Shown: positions 56,302 to 64,000 of the stretch, in pieces
How the letters are laid out: each line of letters starts with the position of its first letter
Numbering within the stretch: position 1 is the first letter of the stretch
Origin: Brevibacillus sp.
GTDB lineage: Bacteria; Bacillota; Bacilli; Brevibacillales; Brevibacillaceae
Direction: 5' to 3'
Length of the DNA: 64,000 bases
Assembly: GCA_017656235.1 (NCBI GenBank)
Contig: JACDOF010000001.1
Location: forward strand, 992,001-1,056,000
Made by a program: the position numbers and the translations under genes
Notes under the pieces: generated by a model
What the model was told of the DNA's origin: nothing
The model's database searches: none
The model's input: the letters and a program-made list of their open reading frames with translations, nothing else

Positions 56302-57462
56302 CTAATACATCATCATCGTCCACTGCTTCCAAATCATTTGGGCGACGTGGCGAGTGATGGGATTGACTGCCAGAATCGCACCGACCGGCACAAGCGCTGC
56401 CGCTGTAAACAGCAGCCAAGTGTTCCAGGAAACGCGCGGTTGATAAAGTTGACTTACCCCTTTGGCATCGATTAGACGCGGTCCGATTTTTGTCCGCACC
56501 AGGAGGGTACTGGCCATCCCTTTTCGTCCCTTTTCCAAAAAGTCGATCATGTTGGTGTGGGTGCCGATTGTGACAATCAACTCGGCCTGCTCTTCATAGG
56601 CCATCAGCATGGCCACGTCCTCGCTGGTTCCCGGCGCCGGCAGGATGTGATACGGCACCCCCAACTGCTCCATTCTTTCTCTGCCCGGAGCTCGTCCATC
56701 CGGGTAAGCGTGTACCACCACTTCCGCACCGCAGCGCAAGGCACGGTCGGTGACACTGTCCATGTCACCGATGATCACATCCGGCAGATAACCGGCTTCG
56801 ATCAGGGCATCAGCCCCTCCGTCGACGGCAATCAGCACGGGTCTGTATTCCTTGATATACGAGTAGAGCATCTGCAGGTCATCCCGGTAGTGCTTGCCGC
56901 GCACCACCACCACGACATGCCGGTTGGCCATCTTGACGGCAAGCCGCGGAATGGGAAGCGGCTTCAAAAAGAAATCCTTCTCAACCTGGGCGTATTGCAG
57001 CGTATTGTCGATAAACCGAGACAAGGTTTGATCCAGTCGAGCTTGTGCCTCCTGCCATTTTTCCTCGACGGCAGAAGGGGTTATCATTCTGAGCGGGACG
57101 ACCAGGGAACGACCGCCAGTCTGTATGTATAACTGATGGTTTACAATGGAAGCCGGGGTCTCATCGGGTAGCTGCATCAACTGATCGACATCGGCCTGAA
57201 CCACCTCATAAAGAGGAACGTCGGCGTCCAGCAGCCGCTTTGCACCGCAGGCCGGATAACTCCCGGTCATAAATGGTGCCGTGTTGATCACCGCTAGCAC
57301 GCGTGCCTCCAGCAAGGATTCGGCTGCAACCTCGTCGATGTCTTCATGGTGCAGCAGCACGATCCGGCCTGGTTGGATTCGCTTGCATAGCCGTTTGGTC
57401 TTATAGTCCGCGACCAGGCTCGCAGAGACCGAGCGGGAGCGGGTTTTCTTCTGTTTGTGCAA
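56302..57462 (-). CDS. steA: Putative cytokinetic ring protein SteA
   Basis: A 386-residue protein with a thiamine-pyrophosphokinase-like fold in the middle (VDGGADALIEAGYLPDV and IGDMDSV), a domain before it, and one C-terminal membrane segment (about 345-365). SteA was described in Corynebacterium as a division protein acting with SteB; the role in Bacillales is not settled. The TTG at 57462 is eight bases after GGAGG; a GTG five codons earlier is the alternative. First gene of a four-gene cluster with two glycosyltransferases. Confidence 0.83.
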   Translation of the reverse strand: MHKQKKTRSRSVSASLVADYKTKRLCKRIQPGRIVLLHHEDIDEVAAESLLEARVLAVINTAPFMTGSYPACGAKRLLDADVPLYEVVQADVDQLMQLPDETPASIVNHQLYIQTGGRSLVVPLRMITPSAVEEKWQEAQARLDQTLSRFIDNTLQYAQVEKDFFLKPLPIPRLAVKMANRHVVVVVRGKHYRDDLQMLYSYIKEYRPVLIAVDGGADALIEAGYLPDVIIGDMDSVTDRALRCGAEVVVHAYPDGRAPGRERMEQLGVPYHILPAPGTSEDVAMLMAYEEQAELIVTIGTHTNMIDFLEKGRKGMASTLLVRTKIGPRLIDAKGVSQLYQPRVSWNTWLLFTAAALVPVGAILAVNPITRHVAQMIWKQWTMMMY

Positions 57463-57528
57463 CACTCCCACCTCCACCCATAGTATGCCTCTTTTTATCC
57501 AGACTCATGCACCAAACCCTGAAAAACG

Positions 57529-57555
57529 AAAAAAAGGCTGTGCGTTTGCACAACC
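57529..57555 (-). terminator. Second (distal) terminator downstream of the DUF2759-like gene
   Basis: GGCTGTGC-GTTT-GCACAACC stem (57536-57543 with 57548-57555) with one wobble, followed on the minus strand by seven T. It is nearly identical to the terminator at 57809-57833. Confidence 0.8.
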
Positions 57556-57557
57556 CT

Positions 57558-57808
57558 CAGAATGGAGACAAAGTCCCGAAGGGACCAATCGTCCGACTCG
57601 CGCTGTTGCCTGACCAGCAATGATGCGCAACTGCCCGCTGCGAAACGATCCGTGGGGGCGAGGGCAAACCGGCTCAGCATCTCAGTGCAGCATCGAGTTG
57701 CCCTCGCTTTTCCCCACGTCCACGTTTCTTAAGCTCGGTTGGTCAGGCAAAGGCGCTCGTCACGGACAATCGCACCCTTCCCTTGGAAACAGGGTTGTCT
57801 GCAATCTG
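57558..57808. repeat. Long imperfect inverted-repeat element (about 250 bp)
   Basis: Nine nested pairs of arms in the right order form one long imperfect hairpin. Examples are 57606-57616 with 57740-57750 (11 perfect bases), 57658-57667 with 57698-57707 (10 bases), 57652-57657 with 57712-57717 and 57578-57583 with 57775-57780. The outermost are 57558-57561 with 57805-57808; the loop is 57668-57697. Parts recur at 14165-14257 and 37482-37533. It fills the 390-base gap between the small membrane gene and steA, together with two copies of one terminator. No convincing gene lies in it. Confidence 0.75.
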
Positions 57809-57833
57809 AAAAAGGCTGTGCGTTTGCACAGCC
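57809..57833 (-). terminator. Terminator after the DUF2759-like gene
   Basis: Perfect GGCTGTGC-GTTT-GCACAGCC stem (57814-57821 with 57826-57833) followed on the minus strand by five T. Confidence 0.85.
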
Positions 57834-57853
57834 CTTTCACGTCTGTTGCAGCA

Positions 57854-58036
57854 TTATAAACCGGCGTTCTTGATAAAGGCATAGTAGATAATCAAGGCAT
57901 CGGAGAACAGGAATACGAGCAGCGAAATGGTGCCAAACGCAACAGCAAACCTGTTTTTCGCCTTATACGAACGGTACACGCCGGCAGCGATGAAAATGGT
58001 GAACAAAAACATCAAGATGTCAAACAAGTTCATCAA
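57854..58036 (-). CDS. DUF2759-like small membrane protein
   Basis: A 60-residue protein with two hydrophobic segments (about 4-22 and 31-55) joined by a basic loop YRSYKAKNRF. The shape and the KN-F-A-AF stretch resemble the DUF2759 family (B. subtilis YqgW). Function unknown. AAAGGAG lies before a TTG-ATG pair, either of which could be the start. It has its own terminator. Confidence 0.65.
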   Translation of the reverse strand: MMNLFDILMFLFTIFIAAGVYRSYKAKNRFAVAFGTISLLVFLFSDALIIYYAFIKNAGL

Positions 58037-58145
58037 GGGACAACTCCTTTAGCAAAATCTGCGCACATACAATACCATATCCCATTATATAGTCTGCCCA
58101 GGACAGAAACAAGTCATCTGGCGATTTGTGACAAACGGTTCACAA

Positions 58146-59024
58146 TTAGCCCGTGTTTACTTCATGCCCTTTCCTCCTCAATGTCAGCAAGGCAATCTCG
58201 GGAGGGCAAAATAAACGGACAGGCAGACCCGTCGTGCCGATCCCTCGGTTGGTATATACCTGAAGCGGCCAATCGGCTGTCTGCTGCAAACCGTCAGGAT
58301 ACTTCTCGCCATGCGGCGGAACGACGAGGTGTCCGATCAGCGGCAGCCGTACCTGCCCGCCATGTGTGTGCCCGGATAGCTGCAAATCGACTCCGCCGGC
58401 TCCGCTCACCTCGGCAAAATCGGGCTCATGGACGAGTAGAATCGTACAAGCCGCTGTCGTCCGGTCCCCGAGGGCTTTCTTTAAATCGGGATTTCCGTGC
58501 AGCGTGTCGTCTACCCCGGCCAGAATCAAGTGGTCACCATCCCGTTCCATAAGCACATGCTGGTTGTTGAGTACATGAAACCCGGCGAGCTGCAACAGTT
58601 CTGCAACCTCCGCCGCTCCGCTGCGATAATCATGGTTGCCCAGTACCGCATACTTGCCCAATGGGGCCGACAGTCGGGACAGCACCTCAATTGTCTCATC
58701 CGCCTCGTGCAAACGGCGGTCAAACAGATCCCCGGTGAAGGTGATCAAATGTGGGGACAGGCTTTGTATTCGTTCAACGGCCTTTTCCAAATCGATCGGG
58801 CCATAAAAATGACCCAGGTGCGTATCGCTGAACTGTGCAATCTGCAGTCCATCGAAGGCCATGGGCAGCCGGTCAAGCAGAATGGTATGAAAACGGAGCT
58901 CAAGCCTGCTTCGTTCGATAAAGACGGAATAAAGTCCGGCCCCTACCGGCAGCCACAGCCAGTATGCCAACTGTCTGAGAAAATCGGTGCGGCTCAGCCG
59001 CACTTCGCTTGTGTTCTGCTGCAT
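58146..59024 (-). CDS. Membrane-associated metallophosphoesterase (YkuE/YaeI-like)
   Basis: A 292-residue calcineurin-like phosphoesterase with a likely membrane anchor or signal (about 15-36). Its metal motifs are SDTHLG, GDLFD, GNHDY and GHTHGGQ. Relatives include YkuE and YaeI; some act on lipids such as UDP-diacylglucosamine, others are of unknown substrate. It is not a clear orthologue of a studied enzyme. Confidence 0.85.
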   Translation of the reverse strand: MQQNTSEVRLSRTDFLRQLAYWLWLPVGAGLYSVFIERSRLELRFHTILLDRLPMAFDGLQIAQFSDTHLGHFYGPIDLEKAVERIQSLSPHLITFTGDLFDRRLHEADETIEVLSRLSAPLGKYAVLGNHDYRSGAAEVAELLQLAGFHVLNNQHVLMERDGDHLILAGVDDTLHGNPDLKKALGDRTTAACTILLVHEPDFAEVSGAGGVDLQLSGHTHGGQVRLPLIGHLVVPPHGEKYPDGLQQTADWPLQVYTNRGIGTTGLPVRLFCPPEIALLTLRRKGHEVNTG

Positions 59025-59079
59025 CCCATCGTCTCCTTATCCACCGGCAGAGCCGCAAACGGCATGGGGATTGCCAAAT

Positions 59080-59652
59080 CTAATTCTTTACCATGGGGTA
59101 TCCGTCTTCTACCAGATCAAGTTTTCCGGTGTGAGGATCGATAATCAGGCCGTGCACTGCGACTCGACCGGGCAGCAGCGGATGGTTGCGGATCAGCTGT
59201 ACGCTGTTCTTGACAGCGTCGGAGACGTGATCAAACCCTCTCAGCCACTTGTTCAGGTCGATTCCGGCGTTTTCCAGAATCGAAATGGTCTGTTCGGATA
59301 TTCCCTGCTGCATCATTTTCTCAACGATACCTGCCGGATTCATACCGCTCATGCCGCAGTCATAATGGCCGATTACGCATACTTCCTCCGCTTTCAACTG
59401 ATAGATGGCGACGAGGATACTGCGCATGACGCTGCCGAAAGGATGGGAGACAATGGCGCCGGCATTTTTGATGATCTTCACATCACCGTTTTTCAGATTC
59501 ATCGCGTTGGGCAGCAGCTCAACGAGCCGCGTATCCATGCAGGACAAGACAACGAGACTTTTGTCCGGAAACTTGGTCGTTTGAAACCGCACGTACCCTT
59601 TTTCTTGCAAAAATTGCTGATTGTACTGCAATATTTCGTACAGTCGGCCCAT
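59080..59652 (-). CDS. Beta-class carbonic anhydrase
   Basis: A 190-residue enzyme interconverting carbon dioxide and bicarbonate. The zinc ligands are C38, H96 and C99, with the D40-R42 pair in SCMDTRL (37-43) and HYDCGM (96-101). It is of the small soluble type (YtiB-like). It might supply bicarbonate to carboxylases such as the acyl-CoA carboxylase in this window, but that is only a guess. It has no operon partner. Confidence 0.92.
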   Translation of the reverse strand: MGRLYEILQYNQQFLQEKGYVRFQTTKFPDKSLVVLSCMDTRLVELLPNAMNLKNGDVKIIKNAGAIVSHPFGSVMRSILVAIYQLKAEEVCVIGHYDCGMSGMNPAGIVEKMMQQGISEQTISILENAGIDLNKWLRGFDHVSDAVKNSVQLIRNHPLLPGRVAVHGLIIDPHTGKLDLVEDGYPMVKN

Positions 59653-59763
59653 ATCCCTGATCTTCCTCTCTTTTTTCCTTCATTGTACCGGATAAAGACA
59701 AGATATGCACTCGGACGTCCGGTACGAAGAAAAAACCGGCCATTGTGCCGGCGGTTTCCGTAA

Positions 59764-60543
59764 TCAGCTAATCTTCGCTTCAATCCGCAGCTTGTCGGCC
59801 ACCATGGCGATGAACTCGGAGTTGGTCGGCTTTGCCTTGGAATTGGAAATGGTGTAGCCGAACAGATTGGAGATGGAATCCAGATTGCCGCGAGACCAGG
59901 CTACTTCTATGGCATGCCGAATGGCTCGTTCTACCCGGCTGGCCGTGGTGTTAAACTTTTTGGCAATATCGGGATAGAGAACTTTGGTGATCGAACCGAG
60001 CAGTTCAACATCGTTGTATACCATCGTGATTGCCTCGCGCAGATACAAGTACCCCTTGATGTGGGCAGGTACCCCGATCTCGTGAATGATATTGGTAATG
60101 CTTGCGTCCAGATTGCGCCCCTTGATGGCGGTCGGAGGATTTTTGACCGCTGGAACGTACGGGGTTTGATTGGTAATCATTTGACGAATCCGCTGAGCCA
60201 GCACATCCATGTCAAACGGTTTCAGGATGTAATAGGAAGCCCCAAGTTCAACCGCCTTTTTGGTCACTTCTTCCTGCCCGAATGCCGTCAGCATGATGAT
60301 TTTGGGTGATGGCGAGAGCCTCATCTGCTGCATTTGTTCCAACACGGCAAGCCCGTCGAGATGAGGCATGATGATGTCAAGGATCAGGACATCCGGAACT
60401 TGTTCCTGAAGGATTTTGAGAACCTCATTACCATTGTAGGCCACCCCTATTACATTCATGTCATGCTGGTTGTTGATATACTCTTCCAACAAGTTGACAA
60501 ACTCCCGGTTGTCATCAGCCAATACAACACTAATCCTGTTCAA
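59764..60543 (-). CDS. spo0A: Sporulation master regulator Spo0A
   Basis: Spo0A is the response regulator at the end of the phosphorelay that starts sporulation. The 259-residue protein has the receiver domain with D10, D11, the phosphorylated D56 (VLILDIIMP), T87 and K109, and the DNA-binding domain with [19 protein letters not shown]. The start is a TTG with GAGGAGG upstream. A sigma-H promoter whose -10 box overlaps a perfect 0A box lies about 90-117 bases upstream. It follows spoIVB as in B. subtilis. Confidence 0.98.
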   Translation of the reverse strand: MNRISVVLADDNREFVNLLEEYINNQHDMNVIGVAYNGNEVLKILQEQVPDVLILDIIMPHLDGLAVLEQMQQMRLSPSPKIIMLTAFGQEEVTKKAVELGASYYILKPFDMDVLAQRIRQMITNQTPYVPAVKNPPTAIKGRNLDASITNIIHEIGVPAHIKGYLYLREAITMVYNDVELLGSITKVLYPDIAKKFNTTASRVERAIRHAIEVAWSRGNLDSISNLFGYTISNSKAKPTNSEFIAMVADKLRIEAKIS

Positions 60544-60633
60544 TCTTGTACCTCCTCAGTTGACTGTATTTTGGTATATGCTCTGGCTGTCAGTCCCTCG
60601 CAGCAAAATATTACTATGACTGGGTCTAGGGAA

Positions 60634-60660
60634 AAATTCGACAAGCAATAAGCAGTTCCT
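60634..60660 (-). promoter_or_regulatory. Sigma-H promoter of spo0A
   Basis: Minus-strand AGGAACT, 11 bases, GTCGAATTT. The -10 part fits the sigma-H pattern exactly. Confidence 0.85.
60637..60643 (-). promoter_or_regulatory. 0A box overlapping the spo0A -10 region
   Basis: TGTCGAA on the minus strand, a perfect Spo0A-binding core, which lies across the sigma-H -10 box. Confidence 0.8.
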
Positions 60661-60695
60661 GCCAATGACGAAAGTTCGTTATTTTTTCCCGATTT

Positions 60696-60702
60696 TTCGA
60701 CA
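60696..60702 (-). promoter_or_regulatory. Second 0A box upstream of spo0A
   Basis: Another perfect TGTCGAA on the minus strand, about 60 bases upstream of the first and next to the spoIVB terminator. Confidence 0.7.
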
Positions 60703-60703
60703 T

Positions 60704-60727
60704 GAAAAAACCCGAGCAGAACTCGGG
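60704..60727 (-). terminator. Terminator after spoIVB
   Basis: CCCGAG/CTCGGG stem (60711-60716 with 60722-60727) followed on the minus strand by six T. The 112 bases up to the spoIVB stop hold a further CGAGCG/CGCTCG hairpin and no gene. Confidence 0.85.
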
Positions 60728-60839
60728 CCTGAGTAGCCATTTTTCTTTCCTCGTCGTAAAGCTGCTTCTTTGCTGGTTGGCCAGCGGAAGCGAGCGCGAA
60801 AAACGCCCGCTCGTGTTTCCTTTGCAGTCGGAAGAGGTG

Positions 60840-62165
60840 TTATCCTGCCTTTCGCTCCTCTTTCTGTTGGAGCGGTATGCCTGCGTCCTGAAGCATCCAC
60901 TCGATAAAACAGCCGTACCCGGTGGTGGGATCGTTAACAAAGACATGTGTCACGGCACCGACCAGTTTTCCGTTTTGAATGATCGGGCTGCCGCTCATCC
61001 CCTGGACAATGCCTCCCGTTTTTTCCAAAAGACGCTTGTCTGTAATCTTGATAATCATGCCCTTCGTGGCTGGAAACTGCTGTTTGACAACATTGACGAT
61101 CTCAATATCAAATTCTTCCACCTGCTGACCGTCAACCACCGTCAAGATTTTGGCCGGGCCTTCTTTTACGTTTTCCGCAAGTGAGACAGGAATCGGTTTT
61201 TGGTACGCGCTTTGCCCAGGCTGTTCCTTCATTTTGCCGAAGATGCCAAAAGGAGTATTGTGCGTGATGGACCCCAAGGTTTTACTCTCGTTGTAAAAAC
61301 GGGCAAACTTCTCACCTGGATTGCCGCTCTCCCCTTTCTCGATGGAGGTGACACTAGCCTGCACGATCTGCCCGTCCCCAACGACAATCGGCTGTCCGGT
61401 ATCCACATCGGAAATGACGTGGCCAAGTGCTCCGTATGCGCCCGATTTTGGTTCGTAAAAGGTCAGTGTACCCACTCCCGCTGCTGAATCGCGGATGTAC
61501 AACCCCAAGCGGTATTCATTGTCCTTTACGTCTTTGGCCGGTGTCAGGGTCAGATTCAGCTTCTCTTTGCCGCGCACGATCAACATGTCAATTGGTTGTT
61601 TCTGTTTTCCCGCTTCATTGACGATATTTTTCACATCGTTCATGTCGTTGATATACAGGTCATTCATTTTGACAATCATGTCGCCGACGTGGACACCTGC
61701 CTTTTCCCCCGGAGACAACTTCTCCTTGCCGGTGTCCACCAAATGATGACCGACCACCAACACCCCGGCCGTTTGCAGTTTGACGCCAATGGATTGTCCG
61801 CCAGGAATGACACGGATGTCGGGCAAGACGTTTACTTTAACCGCCTTTAGCGGGATATTCCCCCACTTTAACTGCAGCCGGGTCTGACCCGTTCGACGGG
61901 GTTCAAACGAAAGCGGTTTGCTCAAGTCCACGTTTACTTCCTTTGCCTCGGTACCGTTGACATGCATTACATCGGGATCACTGTTGATGAGCGTACCCAT
62001 CACGGGCATGGAGATCTGCCATTTTGCCAATGACCCTTCAAACATACGCATCTCATCAGGCAGAGAGGTCAGTACCTGAAACGGGGTAGAGCTGACGACC
62101 AGGGCAGTGATGAGCAATAGCATACTTCCCAACCATTTTTTTTTCTGTTGACGGATCACCAGCAT
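60840..62165 (-). CDS. spoIVB: SpoIVB peptidase
   Basis: SpoIVB is a serine peptidase secreted from the forespore that cleaves SpoIVFA and thereby activates the SpoIVFB protease and pro-sigma-K in the mother cell. The 441-residue protein has an N-terminal membrane or signal segment (about 12-32), a PDZ domain (about 128-208) and the S55 peptidase domain with H249 (GALGHV), D253 and the catalytic serine S391 in GMSGSPI. The length matches B. subtilis (about 426). Confidence 0.96.
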   Translation of the reverse strand: MLVIRQQKKKWLGSMLLLITALVVSSTPFQVLTSLPDEMRMFEGSLAKWQISMPVMGTLINSDPDVMHVNGTEAKEVNVDLSKPLSFEPRRTGQTRLQLKWGNIPLKAVKVNVLPDIRVIPGGQSIGVKLQTAGVLVVGHHLVDTGKEKLSPGEKAGVHVGDMIVKMNDLYINDMNDVKNIVNEAGKQKQPIDMLIVRGKEKLNLTLTPAKDVKDNEYRLGLYIRDSAAGVGTLTFYEPKSGAYGALGHVISDVDTGQPIVVGDGQIVQASVTSIEKGESGNPGEKFARFYNESKTLGSITHNTPFGIFGKMKEQPGQSAYQKPIPVSLAENVKEGPAKILTVVDGQQVEEFDIEIVNVVKQQFPATKGMIIKITDKRLLEKTGGIVQGMSGSPIIQNGKLVGAVTHVFVNDPTTGYGCFIEWMLQDAGIPLQQKEERKAG

Positions 62166-62218
62166 TCACTCCTACTTTCCTACCTGCACCTACTGCCACA
62201 TCTCCACCTTGCCGTATC

Positions 62219-62250
62219 TATAATGTTACCGAGCCCTTGCGTGTTTATAA
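62219..62250 (-). promoter_or_regulatory. Sigma-F/sigma-G-like promoter of spoIVB
   Basis: Minus-strand TTATA, 15 bases, GGTAACATTA: the -10 box fits sigma-F. The same bases contain CATTATA, which fits the sigma-G -10 box. B. subtilis spoIVB is a sigma-G gene with weak sigma-F use. Confidence 0.6.
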
Positions 62251-62251
62251 C

Positions 62252-62285
62252 AGTAAAAAAGCTGTCAACGGCTGTTGACAGCTTT
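62252..62285 (-). terminator. Terminator after recN
   Basis: Perfect 12-bp stem (62258-62269 with 62274-62285, four-base loop) overlapping the recN stop codon, followed on the minus strand by TTTTTTAC. Confidence 0.9.
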
Positions 62286-63995
62286 TCGTTCTTTTCCCAT
62301 GAGAATCATTTCACGGGCGTGTTCCATCGTTTTTTCGGTCACTTCCGCACCGCCCAGCATCCGCGACAGTTCGACGACGCGCTCCTCATCGTTGAGCGGT
62401 ATGACGCGAGTCGTCGTTTCCTGTTCATTCATCTCTTTGCAAATCAGGAAATGCACGTCCGCCAAGGAGGCAACCTGCGGCAGGTGGGAGATGCAGAGCA
62501 CTTGGCGGTGCTGGGCGACCCGAGCCAGTTTTTCCGCAATGGCCTGGGCGGCCCGCCCGCTCACGCCGGTATCCACTTCGTCAAAGATGAGCGTTTCAAC
62601 CTGGTCAGTGGAGGCGAGAATCGTCTTGATCGCCAGCATGATGCGGGACAGCTCGCCGCCTGACGCAATCTTGGCCAACGGTCGCAGCGGTTCCCCGGGG
62701 TTGGGGGCGATCATAAACTCTACCTGATCGATACCGTTCGCCGTGATCTGCCGCCTGACCCCTTCCACTTCGATCCCCTGTTCATCCGCGACCTGCCTTA
62801 CTTCGATGGCAAAGCGGGCCCGCTCCATACACAGCTCCTGCAGCTGCTGCTCAATGGCCGCAGACAGCACTTGGGCCAATTCCCGACGCTTGACGCTCAA
62901 CTCCAGTGCCTCTACCGCCAGATCGGCAGCCAGTTCCTTTACGTGCTGCTCCAGCTTTTGCAGGCGATCATCGTAATGTTCCATCTCTTCCAGCTCGTCT
63001 TGAATCATTGCCGCGTACTCCAGGATTTCATCCACCGTTTTCCCGTATTTGCGCTTCAGTCCGGAGATGATGTCGAGCCGCCGCTCTACTGCCTCCAGTT
63101 CGTCCGGCGAAAATTCCAGCTGCTCCCGCACCTGGCGCAAACCATGTACAGCGTCTTCTATCTGGTAATAGGCCGACTGGATTGATTCCACGATCGGAGC
63201 CAGACTGTCATCATACGGCAAGACACGCTCCAATTCACTCATCGCATGGCCCAACCAGTCCAGTCCGTGCTGGTCCCCGGACAGCGCCTGATACGCTCCT
63301 TCAATCCCGGCGAAAACCTTTTCCACATTGCTCCACTTTTTGCGCTGGGCCAGCAGCCGCTCGTCTTCACCGGGTTCAAGCGATGCTGCTTCAATTTCAC
63401 GCAGCTGGTAGTTGAGCAAATCGATTCGCTGCGCCAGCTCTCGCTCGTTTTTGGCCATTCGCTCCAAATCCTGCCTAATCCTGCGGTACGCCTGGTACAG
63501 TTTGGCGTACTCCTGCTTGGTCTGCCGCAGTTCCTGCTCCCCGTATGCGTCCAGCCACTCGATGTGCTTGTCAGCCTGCATCAGACGGTGGGCATCGTGC
63601 TGACCGTGAATCTGTACCAGCCAAGGCCCCAGTTCCCTCAGCATGGCCAACGTCACAAGCTGCCCGTTAATGCGAATGACGTTTTTGCCCGAGAGTGAAA
63701 TGTCGCGCCGCACGACGAGCATGCCATCTTGCTCCACGTGTACGCCAAAACCCTCACAGATGGCAAAAGCCGGCGAGTTTGGCGGCAGTTCAAACAGCCC
63801 CTCCACTTCCGCCCGCTTCTCGCCGTGGCGGACATATTCGGCCGAACCGCGTTCTCCCAAGAGCAGGCCGATAGCGTCGATGATGATCGATTTTCCCGCA
63901 CCGGTTTCTCCGGTTAGAATGTTCAAACCACGGCGAAAGGAAATCGTCACCGCTTTGATGATCGCAAAGTTGCGAATCGTCAATTCGTGCAGCAT
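62265..63995 (-). CDS. recN: DNA repair protein RecN
   Basis: RecN is an SMC-like ATPase that gathers broken DNA ends for recombination. The 576-residue protein has Walker A GETGAGKS (29-36), two coiled-coil stretches (about 150-205 and 320-380), the signature SGGELSRIML and Walker B LIFDEVDTGVSG. The start codon is only five bases from the right edge of the window, so the upstream region cannot be seen; ahrC would be expected there in B. subtilis. Confidence 0.96.
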   Translation of the reverse strand: MLHELTIRNFAIIKAVTISFRRGLNILTGETGAGKSIIIDAIGLLLGERGSAEYVRHGEKRAEVEGLFELPPNSPAFAICEGFGVHVEQDGMLVVRRDISLSGKNVIRINGQLVTLAMLRELGPWLVQIHGQHDAHRLMQADKHIEWLDAYGEQELRQTKQEYAKLYQAYRRIRQDLERMAKNERELAQRIDLLNYQLREIEAASLEPGEDERLLAQRKKWSNVEKVFAGIEGAYQALSGDQHGLDWLGHAMSELERVLPYDDSLAPIVESIQSAYYQIEDAVHGLRQVREQLEFSPDELEAVERRLDIISGLKRKYGKTVDEILEYAAMIQDELEEMEHYDDRLQKLEQHVKELAADLAVEALELSVKRRELAQVLSAAIEQQLQELCMERARFAIEVRQVADEQGIEVEGVRRQITANGIDQVEFMIAPNPGEPLRPLAKIASGGELSRIMLAIKTILASTDQVETLIFDEVDTGVSGRAAQAIAEKLARVAQHRQVLCISHLPQVASLADVHFLICKEMNEQETTTRVIPLNDEERVVELSRMLGGAEVTEKTMEHAREMILMGKERKAVNSR

Positions 63996-64000
63996 CCCAT

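Noticed and set aside
60728-60839. Possible further copy of the dispersed repeat after spoIVB
   Set aside because: A short likeness (GGCCAG, AAGCGA, GCCCGCT in the same order) exists, but the blocks are too short and spaced differently to support homology.

Overview
The window reads as an ordinary chromosomal segment of an endospore-forming Bacillota, most likely Bacillales. The family Paenibacillaceae, and a Brevibacillus-like genus in particular, is my best guess. This rests on the sporulation genes, the gene order, a surface protein with a copper-amine-oxidase-type C-terminal domain, and fairly GC-rich codon use by eye. I did not compute GC content. Almost every gene is on the minus strand. 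The exceptions are an Lrp-type regulator (6276), the short gene mciZ (36128), a 29-codon peptide (43066) and a DUF2627 gene (53928). No rRNA, tRNA, insertion sequence, prophage or CRISPR array was seen.

Layout, left to right (transcription of the main strand runs right to left): the start of resB, then resA and rluB; spmB, spmA and dacB (spore cortex); scpB and scpA (chromosome condensation); a membrane site-2 protease; a divergent Lrp regulator; ppiB; lysA; the complete spoVA operon (AF, AEa, AEb, AD, AC, AB, AA); spoIIAC, spoIIAB, spoIIAA and dacF; a chemoreceptor; oppF, D, C, B, A; an Lrp-type regulator; a nucleoside catabolism operon (pdp, two purine nucleoside phosphorylases, deoB); xerD, a DUF4227 gene, ald and fur; spoIIM; an EndoQ-like nuclease; nudF; mciZ; a DUF3866 gene. 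Next comes a propionyl/methylmalonyl-CoA operon (mutase large subunit, a mutase small-subunit/epimerase fusion, a carboxyltransferase, an M20 peptidase). It is followed by a repeat-rich surface protein; the bkd operon for branched-chain keto acids with its sigma-54 activator bkdR; a DUF2627 gene; a four-gene envelope cluster (steA, steB, a family 2 glycosyltransferase, a MraY-like transferase); a small membrane protein; a metallophosphoesterase; a beta-carbonic anhydrase; then spo0A, spoIVB and recN.

Much of this order is the familiar Bacillus order around spo0A, bkd, nudF, spoIIM, fur, xerD, deoB, dacF, spoIIA, spoVA, scpAB, dacB, spmAB, rluB and resA. The chemoreceptor plus opp block between pdp and dacF departs from that order. 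The sporulation genes carry promoter-like sequences that fit their expected sigma factors: sigma-H at spo0A and spoIIA, sigma-F at dacF and spoIVB, sigma-E at dacB and spoIIM, sigma-G at spoVA. These were matched by eye.

Metabolically, leucine dehydrogenase plus the BCKDH complex turn Leu/Ile/Val into branched acyl-CoAs, and the nearby methylmalonyl-CoA module can take the propionyl-CoA from Ile and Val to succinyl-CoA. The ptb and buk genes that sit inside the B. subtilis bkd operon are absent here. The most unusual DNA is a roughly 250-bp imperfect inverted repeat at 57558-57808 between two near-identical terminators, with partial copies at 14165-14257 and 37482-37533. The four-gene steA cluster is the best candidate for a functional unit that is not well described.
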